Source: Salivita marina (lineage in GTDB: Bacteria; Pseudomonadota; Gammaproteobacteria; Pseudomonadales; Azotimanducaceae). From it: DNA of 23,626 nt. The translations under genes were made by a program, and so were the position numbers. Of the stretch, positions 1 to 11,154 are shown piece by piece. Within the stretch, counting starts at the first letter, position 1. Each line of letters begins with the position of its first letter. The stretch covers positions 1-23,626 of the forward strand of contig JAYQNS010000005.1 of NCBI GenBank assembly GCA_038144425.1, in the 5' to 3' direction. The notes below the pieces were generated by a model. The model had not been told where the DNA came from and made no database searches. It worked only from the letters and a program-made list of their open reading frames with translations.

Positions 1-1333
1 ATCCAGACGCTGCGCGGGAAGCCTGTGGCACCTTTACCTTTACCGCCGCGCCGCCGCTCCGGGAGGAGGTCCCCAACCTCTTCCTCGATCCTGAGCATCG
101 TTTTCAAAGTTTCCTGGGCATCGGTACCGCGATTACGGACGCCAGCGCAGAGGTCTTTGCCAAGCTTCCAGAAAAGGCTCAGCGCACCGTACTGAAGGCC
201 TGCTGGAGCCCCACGGAGGGCAACGGCTATCGCTTTTGCCGGACATCCATCCATAGCTGCGATTTTTCCTCGGCCAGCTACACCTACTGCGACGAGGACG
301 ACGAAGAGCTAAAGAGCTTTTCCATCGCCCCGGACCTTCGCTATCGCATTCCCATGATTCGAGCCGCGCGAGAAGCAAGCGGAGGACAGCTACAGCTTCT
401 TGCCAGTCCCTGGAGCGCGCCGGGCTGGATGAAGGACACGGGCACTATGCTCGAGGGCGGTCGGCTAAGACCCGATCATCGGGGCACCTGGGCCCGCTAC
501 ATCACGCGCTTTCTTGCAGCGTGGACGCGTGAGGGGCTGCCCTTCTGGGGCCTCACGGTGCAGAACGAACCCGCCGCAACTCAGCGCTGGGAGTCCATGC
601 TCTGGGACGGCGTAGAGGAACACGGTTTCCTCCGGGACCACCTGGCTCCCGCCCTGGCCTCGACAGGCTTCAAGGACCTGAAGGTGCTGGGCTGGGACCA
701 CAACCGGGATCTTCTTCCGGCACGGGCACGAGCCTTGCTCAGCGGTGACGGTGGAGCCCCGGACGTCTGGGGTGTAGGTTTTCATTGGTACGAAACCTGG
801 AGCGGCTCCGCTCCCCTCCACGGCAACGTGGCCGCTGTCCGTGAAGCCTATCCAGACACTCCGCTGATCATGACCGAGGCCTGTGTGGAGGGCTTCACCG
901 GCAGCGAAATCGACGCCTGGCTCACGCGGAGCGTCACGCGTCGGAGATTATCGGGGACCTGGCGGCGGGGGCGTCGGCCTGGATTGCCTGGAACGTCTTG
1001 CTCGATTTCGAGGGCGGCCCCAACCACGTGGGGAACACCTGCTTCGCGCCCATTCACGGCGATCCAGAAACGGGCGAAGTGCAATTTACCCGGTCCCATG
1101 CCGTGCTCGGGCAATTCTCTCGGCACCTCGCGCCGGGCGCGCAACGGATTGCCGCCAGCACCACGCGCAGCGCCCTCCGTACCGTGGCCTTTCGAAATCC
1201 CGACGGCACCGTGGTGGCCTTCCTCTTAAATCAAAGTGATCAAGCAGAGATGGTGCACTGCACGCTTGGGGATCGGCAGGCAGCGCTTCCTTCACCCCCT
1301 CGCACCCTACAAACCCTGCGTTGCCAGGCCTAA
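1..1333 (+). CDS. GH30 beta-glucanase/beta-glucosidase (5'-partial, one frameshift)
   Basis: Glycoside hydrolase family 30 (clan GH-A, retaining). The reading frame is open from position 3, so the gene begins upstream of the window. Seen near the N-terminus is the family block GIGTAITDASAEVFAKL, then RTSIHSCDFS. The acid/base Glu is in VQNEP (codon 567-569) and the nucleophile Glu in IMTEAC (codon 876-878). After about position 921 the frame must change: the original frame becomes nonsense, while the frame ending at 1333 continues with ASEIIGDLAAG, then WNVLLDFEGGPNHVGN, typical GH30 C-terminal sequence. One missing base near 921-923 explains this. No stop interrupts the gene otherwise. In marine laminarin loci GH30 enzymes can remove beta-1,6-glucosyl branches; that role here is inferred from neighbours. 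Whether it carries a signal peptide cannot be seen. The next gene starts 26 bp downstream. Confidence 0.88.
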
Positions 1334-1359
1334 CCCCCTTTTCCTGAGGATTGAGATCC

Positions 1360-3189
1360 ATGCTGTCCCTATGCCCTGAAGACCACGCCTTTATCGAAAG
1401 TCTCATCGATCAGATGAGCCTGGCGCAGAAAGTTGGGCAAATTCTTCAAACGGAGCGCTTGGTGATCACCCCAGAGGAAGTGCGAGACCACCACGTGGGG
1501 TCCGTGCTGAGCGGGGGCGGCTCCTGTCCCGGGGACAACCGCCCGAGCGATTGGGTCTCCATGAACGATGCCTACTGGGCCGCCTCCATGGCCGAGGGCC
1601 CGGGCCGGCTCCCCATTCCCATCCTTTACGGCGTGGACGCAGTTCACGGTCACAGCAACGTGCGCGGGGCGACGGTGTTTCCCCACAACCTTAACCTTGG
1701 AGCGATCAACGATCCGGACCTGGTACGAGAGATTGGGAGAGCCACGGCGCGGGAGGTACTGTCCACCGGGGTCGATTGGACCTTTGCGCCCACCCTCGCG
1801 GTGGCCCGGGACCGGCGCTGGGGTCGCACTTACGAAAGCTGCTCCGAGGACCCTGCTCTAGTAGCCAGGCTAGCCCCTGCCTTCGTAGAAGGGTTGCAGG
1901 GGGACCTTGGAGACGAGGGCATCGCAGCTTGCCTCAAGCACTTTGTGGGTGACGGCGGCACATCGGAAGGCATCGAACAGGGGGACACGCGCATCCCTGA
2001 AGCGGAGCTACGCCGCATTCACCTAGCACCCTATCCACCGGCGCTGGCCGCTGGAGCCCTCACGGTGATGGCCTCCTTTAATTCCTGGAACGGCGAAAAG
2101 TGCCACGGCCATCGTTACCTTCTTACGGAGGTGCTGAAGGGGGAGCTAGGCTTCGAAGGGCTGGTGATCTCCGACTGGGACGGTATCGACTACCTCGATG
2201 ACGACTACGGCGAGTGCGTCGCCCGGGGCCTGAATGCTGGGATCGACCTGTTCATGGTTTCAGAAAACTGGCGGACCTTCCTCAAAACGACGGAGCAGAA
2301 GGTGCGAGCAGGCATCGTCCCCGAGAGCCGTCTAGACGACGCGGTACGCCGCATCCTTCGGGTCAAGGTCGCCCTCGGCCTGTTCAAAAAGCCCCGCCCA
2401 GCTCAGCGCCCCCTCGCGAAGCAGCCGGTGCTGGGCTGTTCGGAGCATCGGGGCCTCGCCCGAGAAGCGGTGCGTCGGTCCCTAGTCCTTCTAAAGAACG
2501 ACCATGCCCTCCTCCCCCTAGCTCGCAGCGCCCGGGTGCTGCTGGCGGGGAAGAGCGCGCACGACCTTGGGAACCAATGCGGGGGCTTTACCGTCGAATG
2601 GCAAGGCGCCTCGGGTAACCACCTTATTGAGGGGGGTAGTACGGTTTTCGAAGGGGTACGCGCCCTGGCCACCGCCTGCGACCTCGATCCTCAGGGACAT
2701 AGCGCTGATCCGGCAAAGCATGATGTAGCGGTGGTGGTGATCGGAGAGCGTCCTTACGCTGAAGGCCTTGGGGACATTCGCAGCGGAGAAGACGTGCTGA
2801 TCCGGGAAGGCTCGCAGATTCGAGGTAAGTTGAAGAAGCTTGAGCCCTACGGCCAAGCCGCGTCCCTGGAGGCGCTACACCCGGAAGATTTGGAAACGCT
2901 GACGCGCATCAAAGCGACCGGGGTTCCCGTGGTCACGGTCATGCTCTGTGGTCGCCCCCTCGCCACGGACTCGGAGCTGGCCCAGTCCGACGCCTTCGTG
3001 GTTGCCTGGCTGCCCGGGTCCGAGGGCGCAGGCATTGGCGAGGCCCTCTTCGCTGCCCAACCAGAAGGGGAAGCCCTCTTTCCCGGCCGCCTGCCCTTCG
3101 CCTGGCCTAGGGACGGCGGCGCACCGCAATGGCAAGACGATGAGCAACTCAATGTTCGCTTCCCCCGGGGGTACCCATGGCCGCGCTAA
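1360..3189 (+). CDS. GH3 beta-glucosidase / exo-beta-glucanase, short form, no signal peptide
   Basis: Family 3 glycoside hydrolase of 609 aa, expected to release glucose from the non-reducing ends of beta-1,3/1,4-gluco-oligosaccharides. Visible motifs are GVDAVHGHSNVRGATVFPHN (substrate pocket of the TIM barrel), KHFVGDGGT, and SDWDG with the nucleophile Asp near residue 272. The (alpha/beta)6 sandwich domain follows (SLVLLKND, AWLPGSEG). The protein ends at the FPRGYPW motif and lacks the roughly 170-residue ExoP-type C-terminal domain found in the second GH3 of this window. I chose the ATG at 1360 because AGGA lies 9 bp upstream; a TTG at 1351 is in frame but has no suitable ribosome binding site. 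No signal peptide or lipobox is seen, so a cytoplasmic enzyme is inferred. Its 3' end overlaps zwf by 13 bp. Confidence 0.92.
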   Translation: MLSLCPEDHAFIESLIDQMSLAQKVGQILQTERLVITPEEVRDHHVGSVLSGGGSCPGDNRPSDWVSMNDAYWAASMAEGPGRLPIPILYGVDAVHGHSNVRGATVFPHNLNLGAINDPDLVREIGRATAREVLSTGVDWTFAPTLAVARDRRWGRTYESCSEDPALVARLAPAFVEGLQGDLGDEGIAACLKHFVGDGGTSEGIEQGDTRIPEAELRRIHLAPYPPALAAGALTVMASFNSWNGEKCHGHRYLLTEVLKGELGFEGLVISDWDGIDYLDDDYGECVARGLNAGIDLFMVSENWRTFLKTTEQKVRAGIVPESRLDDAVRRILRVKVALGLFKKPRPAQRPLAKQPVLGCSEHRGLAREAVRRSLVLLKNDHALLPLARSARVLLAGKSAHDLGNQCGGFTVEWQGASGNHLIEGGSTVFEGVRALATACDLDPQGHSADPAKHDVAVVVIGERPYAEGLGDIRSGEDVLIREGSQIRGKLKKLEPYGQAASLEALHPEDLETLTRIKATGVPVVTVMLCGRPLATDSELAQSDAFVVAWLPGSEGAGIGEALFAAQPEGEALFPGRLPFAWPRDGGAPQWQDDEQLNVRFPRGYPWPR

Positions 3190-4637
3190 AGCCCGTTGAC
3201 ACCTTCGACCTGCTGATCTTCGGAGGCGCGGGAGATCTCTCCCTGCGCAAGCTGCTCCCGGCGCTTTATCACCGAGACGGTGCGGGCCAGCTTCCGACCG
3301 GCAGCCGCATCTTGGCCATCGGCCGCAACGAGCTATCCCGGAAGGCCTTCCTTAACCTGGTCGAAGACACCCTGCGGGCTCACTTAAAAGACCTCGATCC
3401 CAATCAGTGGGCACGTTTTGCGGAGCGACTCAGCTACCTATCCCTGAACGCCGAGGACAGCGCCAGCTGGGATCCCCTATGCGACCACCTTGCGGGCTTC
3501 GAGGATCGGCTCCGGGCCATTTATCTGGCTACCCCGCCACACCTCTTCGGCGCCATTGCCCGGGGCTTCAAAGCGCGCGCCCTGATCACCGACAACATGC
3601 GGATCGTGCTAGAAAAGCCTGTGGGCCACGACGAAGCCTCCGCCCGCCGCATTAACGATGAGGTCGGCGCGTGCTTTGAAGAGAATCAGATCTACCGCAT
3701 TGATCACTACCTGGGAAAGGAAACGGTGCAGAACCTGCTGGCGCTGCGCTTTGGAAATTCCCTCTTTGAACCTCTGTGGCGCCGGGAAGTCATTGACCAC
3801 GTCCAAATCACCGTGGCCGAGGATCTGGGCGTAGGCAACCGGGTCGACTATTACGATGGCATCGGCGCGCTCCGAGACATGGTCCAGAACCACCTACTGC
3901 AGCTGCTGTGCCTGGTCGCCATGGAGCCCCCTTCAAGCCTCGACGACGACGCGGTGCGGGACGAGAAGCTGAAGGTTCTCCGGGCGCTCCAACCCATGAC
4001 CGCTTCCGAAGCGCGAAGCCAAACGGTGCGGGCCCAATACCAAAACGGCGCCGTGGAAGGCACGGTGGTGCCGGGCTATCTCGATGAGCTCGGTCGAAGC
4101 AGCAACACGGAAACCTTCGTCGCCCTGAAGATGGAGGTGGAAAACTGGCGCTGGTCAGGCATTCCTTTTTATCTGCGAACGGGCAAGCGTATGGCTCGGA
4201 AGCTCTCGGAAATCGTGATTCAGTTTAAGCCCGTGCCCCACGCCATTTTCGACGCCAGCTACGACACCCTTCCGAACCAGCTCCTGATCCAACTCCAGCC
4301 CGACGAAGGAATGAAGCTCACCATCATGGCGAAGCGTCCGGGACCGGAGGGCTTCTCCCTCATTCCCGTGAACCTCGATTTGAGCTTTGAGGAAGCCTTT
4401 GGGGGCGCCTACCCCGATGCCTATGAGCGACTGCTCATCGAGGTGCTTCGCGGTAATCCCGCGCTATTCATGCGCCGGGACGAAGTCGAGACCGCCTGGC
4501 AGTGGACCGATACGCTCCTTGCAAGCTGGCAAGAAAACCAGCAACGCGTAGACCGCTATGTCGCAGGCTCCTGGGGCCCGGCCGCTGCAGCCAATCTGCT
4601 CGATCGGGACGGTCGCAGCTGGCACACGGGATCCTAA
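3177..4637 (+). CDS. zwf: glucose-6-phosphate 1-dehydrogenase
   Basis: NAD(P)-dependent oxidation of glucose-6-phosphate to 6-phosphogluconolactone, the entry step to the Entner-Doudoroff and pentose-phosphate routes, in the cytoplasm. The protein is 486 aa, normal for bacterial G6PDH. The dinucleotide-binding motif is FGGAGDLSLRKL (residues 15-26, GxxGDL with RKL). The family signature RIDHYLGKE spans residues 174-182, with the Asp-His pair at 176-177 near the catalytic site. FYLRTGKRM, a further conserved substrate-site block, lies in the C-terminal half. The start ATG lies inside the end of the GH3 gene and the stop TAA is one base before the pgl start, so translation is probably coupled on both sides. 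Genes with this order are known from ED-pathway clusters; direct linkage behind a GH3 glucosidase makes this a dedicated glucan-to-ED unit. Confidence 0.97.
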   Translation: MAALKPVDTFDLLIFGGAGDLSLRKLLPALYHRDGAGQLPTGSRILAIGRNELSRKAFLNLVEDTLRAHLKDLDPNQWARFAERLSYLSLNAEDSASWDPLCDHLAGFEDRLRAIYLATPPHLFGAIARGFKARALITDNMRIVLEKPVGHDEASARRINDEVGACFEENQIYRIDHYLGKETVQNLLALRFGNSLFEPLWRREVIDHVQITVAEDLGVGNRVDYYDGIGALRDMVQNHLLQLLCLVAMEPPSSLDDDAVRDEKLKVLRALQPMTASEARSQTVRAQYQNGAVEGTVVPGYLDELGRSSNTETFVALKMEVENWRWSGIPFYLRTGKRMARKLSEIVIQFKPVPHAIFDASYDTLPNQLLIQLQPDEGMKLTIMAKRPGPEGFSLIPVNLDLSFEEAFGGAYPDAYERLLIEVLRGNPALFMRRDEVETAWQWTDTLLASWQENQQRVDRYVAGSWGPAAAANLLDRDGRSWHTGS

Positions 4638-4638
4638 G

Positions 4639-5271
4639 ATGCTTACCGTCTTTCCTAATCGTTCTCAGGCCACAATGGCCGCGGCCGAAAGACTCGAAGC
4701 AGCCCTCCGCGGTCGCCTCGACCGGGACAGTGAGGCTGCCTTTGCGGTCAGCGGCGGCACGACGCCAGAGCCGGTCTTCCAGGCTCTGGCAAAGTGTCCC
4801 CTTCCTTGGGAACGTATTTCTGTCACTCTGACCGATGAGCGCTGTGTTCCCCCAACGGACCCCGCAAGCAATGAGGGCCTGCTTCGTCGAAGCCTCCTCC
4901 AAGGTGCGGCGAGCGCAGCGCACTTCATGCCCTTGAGCGACGAGGACGTGGCAAGCCTTCCGGATTGCCTAGCCTCCGTGCTTCTCGGTATGGGCGAGGA
5001 CGGGCATTTTGCGTCCCTCTTCCCCGATGCGGCCAACTTAAATGAAGGGCTCGCGCTTCCCGGCGGTCCCCCGGTTATCGATGTGCGGACCGCCGCAAGC
5101 CCCCATCCGCGACGAAGCTTGACCCTTGCTCGCCTTTTGGCCACGGACCGCTTGCTGCTTCTTGCCTTTGGCAAGGCAAAGCGCGCCGTTCTAGAAGAAC
5201 CGGGAAGGACCCCCGTAGCAACGCTGCTGGGTCAACGCGAGCGCCCCCTGGAAATCCTCTGGGCCCCCTGA
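4639..5271 (+). CDS. pgl: 6-phosphogluconolactonase
   Basis: Hydrolyses 6-phosphogluconolactone to 6-phosphogluconate, the second step after Zwf. The product is 210 aa, on the short side for the DevB/Pgl family (usually 220-240). Motifs seen are SGGTTP (residues 38-43), LTDERCVP (about 64-71), and GMGEDGHFASLFP (117-129), which holds the catalytic His/Asp region. The reading frame is open further upstream to 4558, but those extra residues overlap zwf and are unlike the family; the ATG at 4639, one base after the zwf stop, begins with the family-like MLTVFPNRSQA. No strong Shine-Dalgarno sequence is visible, consistent with coupling to zwf termination. The edd gene begins 19 bp after its stop. 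Confidence 0.95.
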   Translation: MLTVFPNRSQATMAAAERLEAALRGRLDRDSEAAFAVSGGTTPEPVFQALAKCPLPWERISVTLTDERCVPPTDPASNEGLLRRSLLQGAASAAHFMPLSDEDVASLPDCLASVLLGMGEDGHFASLFPDAANLNEGLALPGGPPVIDVRTAASPHPRRSLTLARLLATDRLLLLAFGKAKRAVLEEPGRTPVATLLGQRERPLEILWAP

Positions 5272-5290
5272 TTCCAAAAAGGAGTTTTCC

Positions 5291-7159
<1,869 letters not shown>

Positions 7160-7723
7160 GCGAAGAAACTTCAGCCCTTCGCCTTGGGCACGTCCTTAGA
7201 GATGTTGGCTTCCGAGCGCTGGAAATCACGCTGCGCACGCCCCAGGCACTCAGCATTCTGAAGGCCTTGGCACGCGCCCTGCCGGAACTCACCTTGGGCG
7301 CCGGGAGCCTTCGCTCCCCGGTACAAATCGCCGAGGCCAAGGCCGCCGGCGCACAATTCCTGGTGGCCCCGGGGCACACGGAGACCCTGCTCGCTGCGGT
7401 GCACAACGAGCGCCTGCCCTTCGTCCCCGGCGCCGCCACCGGTTCGGAGATGCTCCGCCTTTTGGAAGCCGGCTACCGGCTTCAAAAATTCTTCCCGGCG
7501 GAAACTCTCGGTGGGGCGCCGGCTCTGCGGAGCTTCAGCGCGCCCCTACCGGAGGTTCGCTTCTTCCCCACTGGGGGCATCAATAGCGCAAGGCTCCCCA
7601 CCTACCTTGCCCTCGAAGCCGTCGCCACGGTCGGCGGGTCCTGGTTCGTTTCCGAAGCGGCGCTGCAAGCGGGGGACGACGATTCCCTTGCGGCCGCCGC
7701 GGCGGAGGCCTGGAGCCTAGCTT

Positions 7724-8713
7724 ATGGCTGAACGCCTTGAATTGATCGGAGATGTGGGGGGAACCAATGCCCGCTTTGCCATCGCTGAGGCCTCAGCTAT
7801 GGGCTTCCACAGCGCCGAAACCTTTCCCTGCGAAGCCTTCGAGACCCCGGAAGCGGCCATAGAAAGCTTCCTCAAAAGCAAGAGCCTGCCAGACCCCGAC
7901 GCCATCTGCCTTGCCGCCGCGGGCCCCGTACGCCAGGGCGCAGCGGAATTTACGAATAATCCCTGGAAGCTCTGCGAGACCAATCTGAAAGCCCGCTTCG
8001 GCGCACCCCTGGTGCGGGTGAGCAATGATTTCGAGGCCATTGCCCACGCCCTACCCCACCTTCGGGCGCAAGATATCCAGGTGCTCGGCCCCAGGGCGCC
8101 AACCGCCCCCGGCGACGAGCCGTTCTGCTATGCCGTGGTCGGGCCCGGTACGGGCCTCGGCGCTGCCGCTCTTTTGGGCCAGCGTGACCGCGCGCAGGTG
8201 GCCGTGAGCGAGGCCGGGCACGTCGGCTTTGCTCCCGAATCCCCTCTCCAAGACAGCATCTTGAGCGCCTTACGGCAGCGCTTCGGGCGCGTGTCCGCGG
8301 AGCGGCTCGTATCCGGACCGGGACTCGAGAATCTCTATAGTTCCCTCTGCGAGTTGCAGGGGCTCGCCCCTGAGACACGCTCCGCCGCCAGCATTGTGGC
8401 CAGCGCACAGGATCCGGGGGATCCCCTCGCCACGGAGGCGGTCATCCTTTTTCAGCGCCTCCTAGGACAATTTGCCGGCGACTTTGCCCTCGCCGTGGGC
8501 GCCCGACAGGGCCTGTTTCTTGCGGGCGGCGTGGCCCAGAAGTTAGGGGCCGCCCTAGCCTCGGGGCCCTTTCGGGAAGGCTTTGAAGCGAAGGGTCGAC
8601 ACCGCGGCCTTCTTTCTTCGATTCCCACAGCCCTCATTACCCACCCCCAGCCTGGGCTTCTGGGCGCCGTCGCCCTTTTGCGCGACCTCGACCCACGGCA
8701 GACCCGTGCGTAA
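7724..8713 (+). CDS. glk: glucokinase
   Basis: ATP-dependent phosphorylation of glucose to glucose-6-phosphate in the cytoplasm, feeding Zwf. The 329-aa length matches the E. coli-type Glk family (about 320). The N-terminal phosphate-binding motif GDVGGTNARFA spans residues 9-19, the catalytic Asp lies in VSNDFEA (Asp102), the second phosphate loop is VVGPGTGLGAA, and SEAGHVGF supplies the sugar-binding Glu-His. The ATG overlaps the eda stop codon region by 8 bp. Its presence shows that free glucose, not glucose-phosphate or a PTS product, is the expected cytoplasmic intermediate, which fits the two GH3 enzymes and the MFS transporters nearby. The stop TAA forms the first half of a perfect 10-bp palindrome. 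Confidence 0.96.
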   Translation: MAERLELIGDVGGTNARFAIAEASAMGFHSAETFPCEAFETPEAAIESFLKSKSLPDPDAICLAAAGPVRQGAAEFTNNPWKLCETNLKARFGAPLVRVSNDFEAIAHALPHLRAQDIQVLGPRAPTAPGDEPFCYAVVGPGTGLGAAALLGQRDRAQVAVSEAGHVGFAPESPLQDSILSALRQRFGRVSAERLVSGPGLENLYSSLCELQGLAPETRSAASIVASAQDPGDPLATEAVILFQRLLGQFAGDFALAVGARQGLFLAGGVAQKLGAALASGPFREGFEAKGRHRGLLSSIPTALITHPQPGLLGAVALLRDLDPRQTRA

Positions 8714-8720
8714 GCGCTTA
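8711..8720. promoter_or_regulatory. TAAGCGCTTA palindrome upstream of lacI
   Basis: A perfect 10-bp palindrome with a central CG, overlapping the glk stop codon and lying 59 bp before the GTG start of the LacI-family gene. Central-CG palindromes of this type are typical LacI-family operators. A near-identical AAAGCGCTTA occurs at 21216-21225 upstream of the GH16 operon. Autoregulation of lacI is a plausible inference. The remaining bases of the 66-bp gap to the next gene show no clear promoter to me. Confidence 0.4.
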
Positions 8721-8779
8721 AAGGCGCAGGGGTCCCCGGCGCGGCCGCTTACTGGCACACTAGCCCCTGAGAGAAATCG

Positions 8780-9868
8780 GTGAGCGCGCCGGCGTGGCGG
8801 GGGGCCATGAAGCGGGGGTTAAACGACAGCAAAGCGAGCGCTGCAGCGCCACGAGCGACCATTGTGGAAGTGGCCGCAGCGGCCGGCGTGTCGATCAAAA
8901 CCGTTTCCCGGGTCGTGAACCGAGAGGCCAGCGTGAGCGATCGGACGCGGGAAAAGGTTGAAGCCGCTATTCAAGCCCTCGGCTACCGCCCAAACCCGTC
9001 AGCGCGAGGCCTCGCGGGCAACCGATCCTATTCCCTTGGCATCCTTTACCAGGCGCCACGGGAGTTCGGTTACGTCCGCAACGCCCTCGATGGCGTCATG
9101 GCCGCCTGCGAAGCCGAAGGCTATGCACTCCTTATGCGACCCTGCCAAGACGTCTTGGACCCCGACGGCATCGACCAGTTCCTGGCCCAGACCCGCATAG
9201 ACGGTGCCGTACTCACGGCTCCGATTTGTGATGACGAGCAGGTAATGGCGCTGCTTACGGAGCGGGGCGTGCCGTTCTGCCAGCTATCGCCGGCGGCTCA
9301 CCGGCCCGGCGGACTGTCAGCTCACGCCGATGACGAGCCAGCTTCCCGGGCATTAACGGAACACCTTCTATCCCTAGGTCATCGCCGAATTGGCTTTATC
9401 CTTGGGCACCCCGATCACAGTTCCTCGGCCCAACGCTTGGCCGGCTACCTTGGGGCCCTGAAGCGCCACGGCCTTCGAAAAGATGCCGGCCTCATTGCCC
9501 AGGGCTACTTTGAGTTCGAATCAGGAAAGGCCTGCGCCCGGCGGCTGCTGAAAAGGAAGCATCGGCCCACGGCGATCTTCGCCAGCAATGACGAGATGGC
9601 CTCAGGGGTGCTCTATGTGGCTCGAGAACTCGGCCTAAACGTTCCCGAGGATCTCTCCATCGTAGGCTTCGACGATTCCATGGTTGCGGAGCGCACCTGG
9701 CCGCCTTTGACGACGGTTCGCCAACCGGTAACTACCATGGCCGACGCCATCACCCGAAGCCTGATTAAAAGCCTACGAGGTCATCCCGTGGCAGCGAAGG
9801 ACCAGGAGCGGCACTACGATTGCGAGCTGGTCCTTCGCGCCTCTTCTGGCATCGCGCCTAGCGAATGA
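8780..9868 (+). CDS. LacI-family transcriptional regulator
   Basis: A DNA-binding repressor of the LacI/GalR family, 362 aa from the GTG start. The helix-turn-helix is ATIVEVAAAAGVSIKTVSRV (residues 26-45), with the recognition helix around SIKTVSRVVN, followed by the hinge RPNPSARGLA. The rest is a periplasmic-binding-protein-like effector domain: YSLGILY, DGAVLTAP, LGHRRIGFILG, FASNDEMASGVL, LSIVGFDD, all usual landmarks. Two starts are possible: GTG at 8780 (weak purine stretch GAGAGAAA upstream) or ATG at 8807 (GGGGGG upstream); both leave the HTH intact. It is the last gene after the glucan/ED operon and most likely senses a glucose-derived ligand or laminari-oligosaccharide and controls this locus. 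Its 3' end overlaps the convergent GH-A gene by 11 bp, leaving no room for an intergenic terminator. Confidence 0.93.
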   Translation: MSAPAWRGAMKRGLNDSKASAAAPRATIVEVAAAAGVSIKTVSRVVNREASVSDRTREKVEAAIQALGYRPNPSARGLAGNRSYSLGILYQAPREFGYVRNALDGVMAACEAEGYALLMRPCQDVLDPDGIDQFLAQTRIDGAVLTAPICDDEQVMALLTERGVPFCQLSPAAHRPGGLSAHADDEPASRALTEHLLSLGHRRIGFILGHPDHSSSAQRLAGYLGALKRHGLRKDAGLIAQGYFEFESGKACARRLLKRKHRPTAIFASNDEMASGVLYVARELGLNVPEDLSIVGFDDSMVAERTWPPLTTVRQPVTTMADAITRSLIKSLRGHPVAAKDQERHYDCELVLRASSGIAPSE

Positions 9869-11141
9869 AGAAGGGAATGTTGGCGTGGGCCGCGCTGCCC
9901 TTGCCGTCGCTGGCGTAGCCAAAAAGCCGATAGGCGCCCTGGGGGAGGGCCGTCGATACCTTTACCCGCCCTTTCCCCAGATCCTCCACCACCCCAGGAA
10001 TATCGGGCGGCACGGCTTCAAGATCACCGCCGTGGGATTGGGACTGGCTCTCGGGCTTCACGGCCCAGCGCCAGATCAGCGCATCGCCATCCGGATCCTT
10101 TACCCGCATGCGGCCTGGTAGCGTCGTTCGCACTCAAGATAATTCCGGCACCGGAGGGCCGACGATCCAGGCTCATGGATAGCACCCGGGGGCCCGGTTT
10201 TCCGGCCAGGCCCCGGTCCAAAGGTAGGTCATAACGTCAACCGACTCCGTCGCCTCTCCCTCGGACGTGAAGAGGCCGTACCAGGTTGGGGTGCGCTCCT
10301 GCTTTTGCCCCCAGAGGAAGACGTAATTGCCAACGATTTGCTCCCGATTTGGCGCCAGCACACGATCGAAGGCCTTCTTATAGGTACGGGCCTTTTCCGT
10401 GCTCGTCTGCTCAATGGGCGCTCCCCAGGGCGTTGAAGGCATTTCCCAGTGACCGATGGCCCCCCACTCCGTAACGAAGAAGGGTCCAGGATCACCGAAG
10501 GCCTTGAGGTATTTCGGGAGATTAAAGAGATCGCCGTAGAGCTGAATGCTCAGGAAATCGAGGGCCGGGGCGCGCTCGCGAATCACGGTAAGGAGCTCTG
10601 CGGAAATACCGGCAGTGGTAGTGGTTGCCGGGTGCTGCCCGTCCACTTCATGGATCATGGTGGCAATGTCATTGACCGCGTCATACACCGCCGGGTTCTC
10701 ATAGTCGTAATTCAGCTCATTACCAATGATCCAGGTCAGCAGCGCCGGGTGATCCTTATAGCGCTCGACCGTTGCCCGAGCTTCTTCGAACTGAGCAGCC
10801 ACAGCATCCGGGTTGCTGTAGTCGAAGCCATGTCGTTCTCGGGCGATGTTTAAACAGAGAGAGACCGTTAAACCGAGACGATGAGCCTCATCAAGTACGG
10901 TCTGCGCGCTGCGGCCAGGAATATCCGCAGCCCAGGTTCGAAGAGAATTGCCCCCGCGGGCGGCCAGGGCATCGAAGTCCGTTCCATCGACTCCCGCGCC
11001 GTGAATCTCATAAGGCTCGCCCCCGCGCAGGAGCATCCATTGGTCGCCCTGGCGCTCAAGGGTAACGGGGATTGGCGCCGCCTGAGCGGTTAAAGCAGCC
11101 AGCCCAAGCAGCGGAAGAAAACAACGAGCGAATGCCCCCAT
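9858..11141 (-). CDS. exported clan GH-A glycoside hydrolase (GH2-type TIM barrel), two frameshifts
   Basis: A secreted or periplasmic TIM-barrel glycosidase, about 427 aa when repaired. The ATG at 11141 has GAGGAGGT upstream, and the N-terminus MGAFARCFLPLLGLAALTAQ is a signal peptide probably cut after AQA-A. The acid/base Glu142 is in IIGNELNY and the nucleophile Glu225 in VTEWGAIG, the clan GH-A pattern. A C-terminal domain follows with VKDPDGDALIW and ending GAYRLFGYASDGKG...NIPFFIR, a PKD/cadherin-like fold common at the end of such enzymes. The frame changes twice: one base is missing around 10186-10195 (in GGGCCCCCGGG-like sequence) and one extra base, or two missing, lies at about 10110-10128. 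The exact CAZy family is not clear: GH2-like, GH5-like and GH158 are options. By position, last gene of the glucan operon, it likely acts on beta-glucan oligosaccharides. Confidence 0.8.
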
Positions 11142-11154
11142 GGCTAGAACCTCC

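Noticed and set aside
465..821. Minus-strand open frame opposite GH30
   Set aside because: Covers the GH30 acid/base region in antisense; no start signal or motif.
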